A stretch of 43,653 bases of DNA from the IMG/VR virus record IMGVR_UViG_3300018719_000003, positions 64,001 to 107,653 of that record; one strand, 5' to 3'. Every line of letters starts with the position of its first letter. The first letter of the stretch is position 1. Shown here piece after piece: positions 38,447-43,653 of the stretch. Source of the stretch: a virus. The notes under the pieces were generated by a model. That model made no database searches and was not told where the DNA came from. It worked only from the letters and a program-made list of their open reading frames with translations. The position numbers were made by a program, and so were the translations under genes.

Positions 38447-40315
38447 TTATCCCCGTAGGCTTAAGTACTCATCCCACGCATTGTTGATCGCCTGCATATG
38501 CTCAAGCGCTTGCGGTTCGTCTGACACATCAGGATGGTAGGTTTTAGCCAACTCCATATAGCTAGCCTTTACTTCACTGTGACCAGCCCCACTAGCTACG
38601 CCCAGCACTGCCCACCAAGGCTCATTAACCCACTTGAATATGGGTTGCTGTACTTCACCAAATTCTAGGCGTTTGTGATGCCTTAGCCAGGATTGGTGAT
38701 ATCTGGACTTGGCTAGCGACTCCAAGTACTCAAAATATTCACGCTTTTTCTTCTTAGAGGGTCGCTTACCCAACACTGCAAATGCGTGCCAAGCATCAGG
38801 CGGGATGTGCCCAAACTCTTTGAGGAACCTTTCGACTGCTACATCAGGCGATAATCTCTCCTTGAAACATAGCCGTTTTTGCTCTCTTAAAAACTTAGCT
38901 TTTGTCTTTTCTAGTCCCAGCAAAAGTTCTACTAATTCAATATCAGCCGACGCTGCATCCTCGTCTTCATTCTTGGGAAACTCGTAGCCACAGCTAGGGC
39001 AAACTCGAACGAAAACTGAGATTATTTCATTACATTCTGGACACTCTTTTGTGGGTGATTTCCTCTCCTTTTCTTCCTGCTGTTTTTTCCACGCCTCTTC
39101 ACTAATGTCGTAGTTCTGATAATCACTAGGAGAACCAAGGCGCTTGGCATTATTACCGAAATCTAGGATTAGGTAGTCTGTCTTACCAGGATAAGTTCTA
39201 GCAGCGCGTCCAACTGATTGATGCCAGAGTGACTTAGATTTGGTGGGACGAACGAATAGAACAGCCGAGATATTTCTTACGTTAAAGCCAGTATTGAGTG
39301 TTCCTACAGACACAAGAACTTGAATCCGTCCTTCTTTAAGTGCCGTGAATTTCTCCTGCCTTTCGGCTTCGTTAGTTTCTCCAATAATCCAATCAGCCGC
39401 TACTCCTGCTTCTCTGAATGCCAAAGCCAGCTTTTCAGCGTGACGAACAGTGGCACAAAATGCGATCGCAATCCTATCCCCTGCCAGTCGCTTGTATTCC
39501 TTGACTACACCCTCTAGCGCCGCCTTAGTTGTACCTTGCTGCTCAACTTGGTCAACCCGATAATCGCCGTCTCTACCCAAGTCGATAGCAGTCAAGTCAA
39601 AAGTATTGCCAAAGCCAAATATTCGGCACGGCACAGCACGACCTGATTTGATTAACTCCGGAGCCTGCGGTGCGGTGACTACTTCGTCAAACCATTGCCC
39701 CATATACTCGGTCTTCTTGGTTCGCCACGGTGTCGCTGTTAGCCCCAGAATCGTTGCTCCGGTGGCTAGGTAGTAATCATGTAGCGCGATAGTGGCTTTG
39801 CGAAAAGAGGAGAAATGCGCTTCATCGATTATCACGACTCCCACCCCTTCACCTAGTAACTCTGGCACAGTCTGCTTTTTCAGGCGACTACCGACAGTAT
39901 CTAAGCTGGCGATGACTACCGTCGCACTTCTGTCAAACTTCCGGTTAGCCTGCAAGATGGTTGATTGCACACCTAGCGACTCAAATTCTTCTTGAGCCTG
40001 TTTGAGTAGACAGGTGAGGGGAACTAGGAAGAGGCAACGTGTCGGTTTTTTGGCTTTTTGGGTGGCATCGCGAATTATCCAACCTGCCATTACTGTCTTG
40101 CCAGTACCGCAAATCGCCACCAATAAAATGCGCTGAATTCCGTTACGGATCTGACCATAGATTTCCCGAACACAATTCTGTTGATCAGGGTGCAAATGGG
40201 TGATGATTTGCTTACTCGGTTTAGCCAGTCCACCTGTGACTGATTCGGGCTGAGGTTCGGGTGTGAACTGCTGTTGGAATAATGTGAGCTGAGTTGATTG
40301 TGTGGAGGTGAGCAT
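38447..40315 (-). CDS. DEAH-box superfamily 2 helicase with C-terminal J domain
   Basis: 622 residues from the ATG at 40315 (a TTG at 40372 would add 19). Walker A AICGTGKTVMA; motif II IIDEAH; motif III GLTATPWR; motif VI QSVGRAAR: a type III restriction/UvsW-like helicase. A zinc ribbon CPEC...CPSC follows the helicase core. The last 65 residues are a DnaJ domain: AVLGVASGAGHSEVKASYME and LAKTYHPDVSDEP with the HPD motif. Phage UvsW-like helicases aid recombination; the J domain may recruit host DnaK. Confidence 0.85.
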   Translation of the reverse strand: MLTSTQSTQLTLFQQQFTPEPQPESVTGGLAKPSKQIITHLHPDQQNCVREIYGQIRNGIQRILLVAICGTGKTVMAGWIIRDATQKAKKPTRCLFLVPLTCLLKQAQEEFESLGVQSTILQANRKFDRSATVVIASLDTVGSRLKKQTVPELLGEGVGVVIIDEAHFSSFRKATIALHDYYLATGATILGLTATPWRTKKTEYMGQWFDEVVTAPQAPELIKSGRAVPCRIFGFGNTFDLTAIDLGRDGDYRVDQVEQQGTTKAALEGVVKEYKRLAGDRIAIAFCATVRHAEKLALAFREAGVAADWIIGETNEAERQEKFTALKEGRIQVLVSVGTLNTGFNVRNISAVLFVRPTKSKSLWHQSVGRAARTYPGKTDYLILDFGNNAKRLGSPSDYQNYDISEEAWKKQQEEKERKSPTKECPECNEIISVFVRVCPSCGYEFPKNEDEDAASADIELVELLLGLEKTKAKFLREQKRLCFKERLSPDVAVERFLKEFGHIPPDAWHAFAVLGKRPSKKKKREYFEYLESLAKSRYHQSWLRHHKRLEFGEVQQPIFKWVNEPWWAVLGVASGAGHSEVKASYMELAKTYHPDVSDEPQALEHMQAINNAWDEYLSLRG

Positions 40316-40357
40316 TGCTGTGGAGTTGGGGTGAGGGGAAAGGAAGAAGGGGTTAGA

Positions 40358-40375
40358 GGGTTGGAATTCCAACCC
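40358..40375. promoter_or_regulatory. 18-bp perfect palindrome upstream of the helicase gene
   Basis: GGGTTGGAATTCCAACCC, between the stop of 40388-41215 and the helicase start. Perfect symmetry suggests a dimeric operator. Confidence 0.5.
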
Positions 40376-40387
40376 TAAAGATTTGAC

Positions 40388-41215
40388 TTAGAGCGCTGGC
40401 TCTCCTTTACCTAGTCGAGCGCAAAACCAAGTTGAATCTCGGCTACTATCTGGTTTGCCGTTGCCAATGGTTAGGTTTAATTCCCACTCAAGCTCATGCT
40501 GTGGAGTCGCAGGGTAAGACAAGGGAGCTGTGTAGCCTTTTGTCTCAAGTTCGTGATGATTTACGTAGCTTTTGTTCTCCCAAACGTTAGCCCACTGATA
40601 GGTTTCGGCAAGTTCTAACACTAGGTCAGGTGTAGCGGGTATCCAGTCATCTTGCTTATTGATATCAGTATCGTTCGTTCGACGGTAAAGTTTCATTTCG
40701 TGATACCGAAAAGCAGATACAAACCCTTCAGCTAGTAACATTCGCTCAGATTCCATTACCTCATAATCAGAGGGAAGCAACTCTAATTCGTAGCTTGGTT
40801 CGTGATATTTAACAGTGAACTCACCGAAATCAATCTCACATTCATCTAGTCCGCTAATTTTATGTTTGCGTTGAATGTCAAGAATCTTTTTGTCGCGATT
40901 CCACTTTTGCTTCAGCACTCGATCCCATGAACTCAGCCACGCTTCTTTGATAGCCTCGGCACTGTTGATACTGCGTGATGCACTCCAATGGGACAGCCGA
41001 CTCAATATCTTTTCAGGGTCAGTGAAACCTTGGTAGGCTAGCTCTAATCGCTCCTTCTCTGTTATTTCGGTATCTTGTCCGAATGCATTGGCGCAAGCTG
41101 TCCTCATCCCTATATGTGCCAGTGTCCGTACAATATGAGTTTCTGGTTTGTTGTGGCAGTAACGAGAGCTATTTTCGAGAGCTTTGAGGATACGTTCCTT
41201 GGTGATGGTTTTCAT
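40388..41215 (-). CDS. Hypothetical protein
   Basis: 275 residues. TITKERILKALENSSRYCHN, helical ILSRLSHWSASRSINSAEAI, WDRVLKQKWNRDKKILDIQR, then beta-rich EIDFGEFTVKYHEPSYELEL and HELEWELNLTIGNG. No motif known to me. Precedes the DEAH/J helicase on the same strand, possibly an accessory. Confidence 0.55.
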   Translation of the reverse strand: MKTITKERILKALENSSRYCHNKPETHIVRTLAHIGMRTACANAFGQDTEITEKERLELAYQGFTDPEKILSRLSHWSASRSINSAEAIKEAWLSSWDRVLKQKWNRDKKILDIQRKHKISGLDECEIDFGEFTVKYHEPSYELELLPSDYEVMESERMLLAEGFVSAFRYHEMKLYRRTNDTDINKQDDWIPATPDLVLELAETYQWANVWENKSYVNHHELETKGYTAPLSYPATPQHELEWELNLTIGNGKPDSSRDSTWFCARLGKGEPAL

Positions 41216-41257
41216 TTACCGGATTCCTAGGTGATTGTTGTGGTGCAAGGATTGGGG

Positions 41258-41288
41258 CTAACTTAAGGGCATCCTGCCCTTAAGTTAG
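41258..41288. repeat. 14-bp perfect inverted repeat, 3-nt loop
   Basis: CTAACTTAAGGGCA-TCC-TGCCCTTAAGTTAG, after the BRO-N stop (minus strand). Very stable stem but no U-tract; likely an mRNA processing/stability structure or atypical terminator. Confidence 0.75.
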
Positions 41289-41307
41289 AAGATGGTTGAA
41301 AGAAGTA

Positions 41308-42066
41308 CTACGCTTCGCTCATCGGCTCTAATCGAATGTTGCAGTAGTCTTCCGTCTCTTCAACAATCACAGGTAAAAATTCTTGAGGGTAGACTTTGAT
41401 GTTTTCTGCCTGGTGATTAGTCCCAACGTATTTTGGTGCTGTCTTTGGTTCGCAGTTATATTGCAATCGCCAACGTGCTGCAACTTTGCGCCCAAGTACA
41501 CTGTCTTTACCTTTGGGGACGCGATAGCCGAAAGTTCCTACCCACTCAGTCACAGAGAGGAGCTTGTTTTCTTCTGGCTGACTTGTGCCCTCCATTATGT
41601 TTTTAGCCTCAGCCTGTACTGCCATTAGCAGTCGTTCGTCGTGACGCAACTCAAGCGTTTTGACTGCCAGTTCCATCACTCGGATTCGGTTCTCTTGGTT
41701 TAGTGGAGGTAGAGCTTTTTGCCCTGATTGGTTGCCTGGATCGTATTTGCCAGTTTTACGGATACTTGGCAGCACTTCTTCATAAAGCCAATCTTGGAAC
41801 GGTTGAGCATTGGGGCTGTTTGAGCGATTAATAAAAAAGTACAGTCCCGGCTCCAAAAGAGTTACAACGTCTTGCTCTCCACCAGGGGTCATAATTCGTT
41901 TAATACCCTTCCACTTTGCTGGCACTTTTCTTAGGTAGTTAGAGCGATTAGTTTTGGCGGCTTCAGGGTACAAGACATCAACAACATCATTAGCTACCCA
42001 TTCAGGTTTGTCCCATGTGCCAAGACAGAGGATATCTTTTTGCTCGAACTGAAAAACCTGTAACAT
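41308..42066 (-). CDS. BRO-N domain phage antirepressor
   Basis: 252 residues. BRO-N: DKPEWVANDVVDVLYPEAAK, LYFFINRSNSPNAQPFQDWL, YEEVLPSIRKTGKY. A coiled-coil linker (RIRVMELAVKTLELRHDERL) leads to a C-terminal domain (LSVTEWVGTFGYRVPKGKDS, KVAARWRLQYN) resembling an antirepressor KilAC/HTH part. Would antagonise a phage repressor or bind DNA during induction. Divergent from 42185; third antirepressor-type gene in the window. Confidence 0.8.
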   Translation of the reverse strand: MLQVFQFEQKDILCLGTWDKPEWVANDVVDVLYPEAAKTNRSNYLRKVPAKWKGIKRIMTPGGEQDVVTLLEPGLYFFINRSNSPNAQPFQDWLYEEVLPSIRKTGKYDPGNQSGQKALPPLNQENRIRVMELAVKTLELRHDERLLMAVQAEAKNIMEGTSQPEENKLLSVTEWVGTFGYRVPKGKDSVLGRKVAARWRLQYNCEPKTAPKYVGTNHQAENIKVYPQEFLPVIVEETEDYCNIRLEPMSEA

Positions 42067-42184
42067 TAAATTGCTCCATTGTGTGATTACGGTGGGCAGG
42101 CGATCGCAACTCCAAGACTTTGCGGGAATGGGTGCGATCGCTTTTTATATGGTAGCATGATATTGTCGCGAGTATATAGCCGAA

Positions 42185-42430
42185 ATGCCGAAAACATCAG
42201 ACTGGGGAGAAACCAAGACAAATAAGGGAATTCGCATCACTCCTACCGCTTGGGAGGGCTGGCACGAATTAGCAGAATCTCTTGGTCTACCAATGAATGA
42301 GGTAATGGAAAGGATTGGTCGCAGCGTCAAAGACGAGTCATCTAAAAAAATATTATGGGGAGTCTTGACAGGTTTAATAGTGCCGATGCAGAATGAGAGG
42401 GCAAGCAAAAAACTGAAACAGAAGAAATGA
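42185..42430 (+). CDS. Small ribbon-helix-helix/arc-like protein
   Basis: 81 residues. KGIRITPTAWEGWHELAESL and GLPMNEVMERIGRSVKD match a ribbon-helix-helix-like strand-helix-helix. A hydrophobic helix follows (ILWGVLTGLIVPM), so the protein may be membrane-associated, and ends in a basic tail. Coupled to the next gene by a 4-nt overlap. Confidence 0.55.
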   Translation: MPKTSDWGETKTNKGIRITPTAWEGWHELAESLGLPMNEVMERIGRSVKDESSKKILWGVLTGLIVPMQNERASKKLKQKK

Positions 42431-42852
42431 TACTTCGACTCATTAAATTCTGGCTCACTCGCCAACAACAACCCCGTACTCTCTACCTCATCAGAGGTAT
42501 TGCTGGGACAGGCAAGACAACGCTCGCTGAGGCACTGACACCGTGGCATTGTGCCGCCGATATGATGCCGGGACTCTATACCAAGGACGGGTACAATCAA
42601 CACTTGCAGGGAAGATCGCACGAGTGGTGCAAAGATACTGTCGAGGCGTGGATGAAGGCTGGCAAGCGCAAGGTAGCCGTCCACAATACCTTTGTTCTTA
42701 ACCAGTACATCGAGCCATACGAGAAGCTAGCGCATCAATACGGCTACCGATTCCAAGTCATTCAATGTGAGGGGGAGCATGGCTCACTCCATGACGTGCC
42801 AGAAGAGATAATGCAGAGATGGCGAGAGACTTGGGAGCCATACAAGAAGTAA
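42427..42852 (+). CDS. P-loop polynucleotide-kinase-like protein
   Basis: 141 residues. Walker A LIRGIAGTGKTTLAEAL; a central KDGYNQHLQGRSHEWCKDTV; VAVHNTFVLNQYIEPYEKLA; a C-terminal RWRETWEPYKK. The pattern fits NEDD4BP2-like/T4 PNK-type small kinases (AAA_33). Substrate probably a nucleic acid 5' end or nucleotide; could serve in RNA/DNA repair. The upstream regulator is co-translated. Confidence 0.7.
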   Translation: MILRLIKFWLTRQQQPRTLYLIRGIAGTGKTTLAEALTPWHCAADMMPGLYTKDGYNQHLQGRSHEWCKDTVEAWMKAGKRKVAVHNTFVLNQYIEPYEKLAHQYGYRFQVIQCEGEHGSLHDVPEEIMQRWRETWEPYKK

Positions 42853-42965
42853 CAATTATAAAGTAATTATGTAGAACCTCTAGGGCAATCTCAAGGGTTT
42901 TTCTTTGCTGACTAATATTGTTATCAGTCAGATTGTAAAATGACTTAACCCCACCTCCTTGTCTC

Positions 42966-43653
42966 ATGACTCTTCTCTCCACCCTTGACGAGCTTGCCCT
43001 ACTCGAACACTTCCAGGAAGTACATGGCGTTGAGCTGGAACTGGGAGAGTTGAGGGCACTCCAAGCCTACCTTTACGAAATCTCCCGCACCGAACGCAAC
43101 CATCGCTTAGTCCCCGGTGAGATAGTGCCGGACGATATTCAAGACTTGCCCGTAGCCGTCGCAGTTGTTGGTGGCTCGCTAGGTGGATTCTTTGCGGGTT
43201 CGCTCGGTGTCTCTACTATTGCAGGTATCCTCATCGGGGCGAGTCTGTTCTCAAAGCTATTCGATCTCTTCAATCGTCCCAAACAGGAAGAAGAACCCAC
43301 GAGAGCGTATGGCTTTGACTCTGTGGTTAACCTCGTGCCGTTGTCTGGTGCGATTCCGTTATTTTGGTGCAACCGTGATGTCAATCCCAACGGTGGCGTT
43401 AGGGCATCAGGTTTTCTACTCCATGCCAGAGTAGAGACGTTCAAGGGTAGCCAGAGGTACTTTGGATTACAGGCTTTTGGCTACGGGCGCATTGGCGAGA
43501 TTGACGAGAGTGAGTTACTGATTGATGACCAGCCGTTGGATAATTTCTTTGCTGGGGATATTGAGCAATACGTGAGGCTTGGGACTGCTGAACAAGCAGC
43601 GATCGCCCAGTTCCCCTTTTACTCCCAAGCCATCAGCCCCAACACCAATACAT
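42966..43653 (+). CDS. Phage tail tip / assembly protein (lambda I/J-like), partial
   Basis: The frame is open from the ATG at 42966 to the window end (229 residues, C-terminus beyond). A hydrophobic region (VAVAVVGGSLGGFFAGSLGV, then STIAGILIGASLFSKLF) as in tail-assembly proteins precedes a domain like the start of host-specificity J: RAYGFDSVVNLVPLSGAIPL, ALGFGRIGE-type motif seen as FGYGRIGEIDESELLIDDQP. It would continue into the large fibre-contacting tail tip. Shows that structural genes lie to the right. Confidence 0.7.
   Translation, partial: MTLLSTLDELALLEHFQEVHGVELELGELRALQAYLYEISRTERNHRLVPGEIVPDDIQDLPVAVAVVGGSLGGFFAGSLGVSTIAGILIGASLFSKLFDLFNRPKQEEEPTRAYGFDSVVNLVPLSGAIPLFWCNRDVNPNGGVRASGFLLHARVETFKGSQRYFGLQAFGYGRIGEIDESELLIDDQPLDNFFAGDIEQYVRLGTAEQAAIAQFPFYSQAISPNTNT

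Noticed and set aside
42758-42982. Minus-strand ORF between the kinase and tail gene
   Set aside because: Antisense to the kinase C-terminus, no motif or ribosome site.

Overview
The window looks like part of a temperate tailed phage, prophage or phage-plasmid of a cyanobacterium. The cyanobacterial signal is the dense scatter of GCGATCGC (HIP1-type) octamers in genes and gaps. The phage signal is a replication and modification block (helicase loader, DnaB, RusA, DNA methyltransferases, DEAH helicase), three different antirepressor-type genes (AntA, KilA-N, BRO-N), XRE repressors and a tail-tip (lambda I/J-like) gene running off the right edge. No integrase, terminase, portal or capsid gene is visible, so the element is larger than the window. 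No tRNA, rRNA or CRISPR array was seen.

Layout. 1-1480 (minus): an AntA antirepressor broken by one in-frame TGA, and a ribbon-helix-helix/GIY-YIG pair. 1571-4778 (plus): a Thr/Ser/Pro repeat protein, a small protein sharing its C-terminal motif, and unknown genes. 4946-5756 (minus): DUF1653, an iron-permease-family membrane protein and a small membrane peptide. 5846-8877 (plus): unknown genes and a Nudix-like/Csx3-like fusion. 9125-14743 (minus): a long, tightly overlapping operon with two small lipoproteins, RusA, an HNH protein, a membrane-anchored FtsK/HerA-type ATPase and about six small membrane or coiled-coil proteins. 15106-16802: a T5orf172 protein, an HTH protein and an RHH-like protein. 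16920-20161 (minus): a DndC-like PAPS-reductase-family protein, MazG, DUF551, KilA-N and an XRE repressor facing an operator-rich divergent promoter. 20351-23013 (plus): early unknown genes. 23107-25190: an IS200/IS605-type insertion (tnpA/tnpB). 25203-30449: unknown genes, a sigma-70-family factor and a second GIY-YIG/HTH gene. 30836-38369 (plus): DUF488, helicase loader, DnaB, then a C5 methyltransferase frameshifted into a long ORF carrying an RNase HII-like domain and an N6-adenine methyltransferase. 38447-42066 (minus): DEAH helicase with a C-terminal J domain, an unknown protein and a BRO-N protein. 42185-43653 (plus): small regulator, polynucleotide-kinase-like P-loop protein, tail tip.

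How it may work together (inference). The XRE, AntA, KilA-N and BRO-N genes would set the lysis/lysogeny decision. The sigma factor could redirect host RNA polymerase. Loader, DnaB, RusA and the DEAH/J helicase would replicate and resolve DNA. The methyltransferases, and possibly the DndC-like protein, would modify it. The Csx3-like domain is a credible counter to type III CRISPR cyclic-oligoadenylate signalling. The strongest candidates for something new are the Nudix-Csx3 fusion, the C5-MTase/RNase HII-like/N6-MTase continuum, the ATPase plus small-membrane-protein operon, the repeated regulator + GIY-YIG-HTH gene pairs, and a dispersed 17-bp palindrome. All functions are read from motifs by eye; no database search was run.
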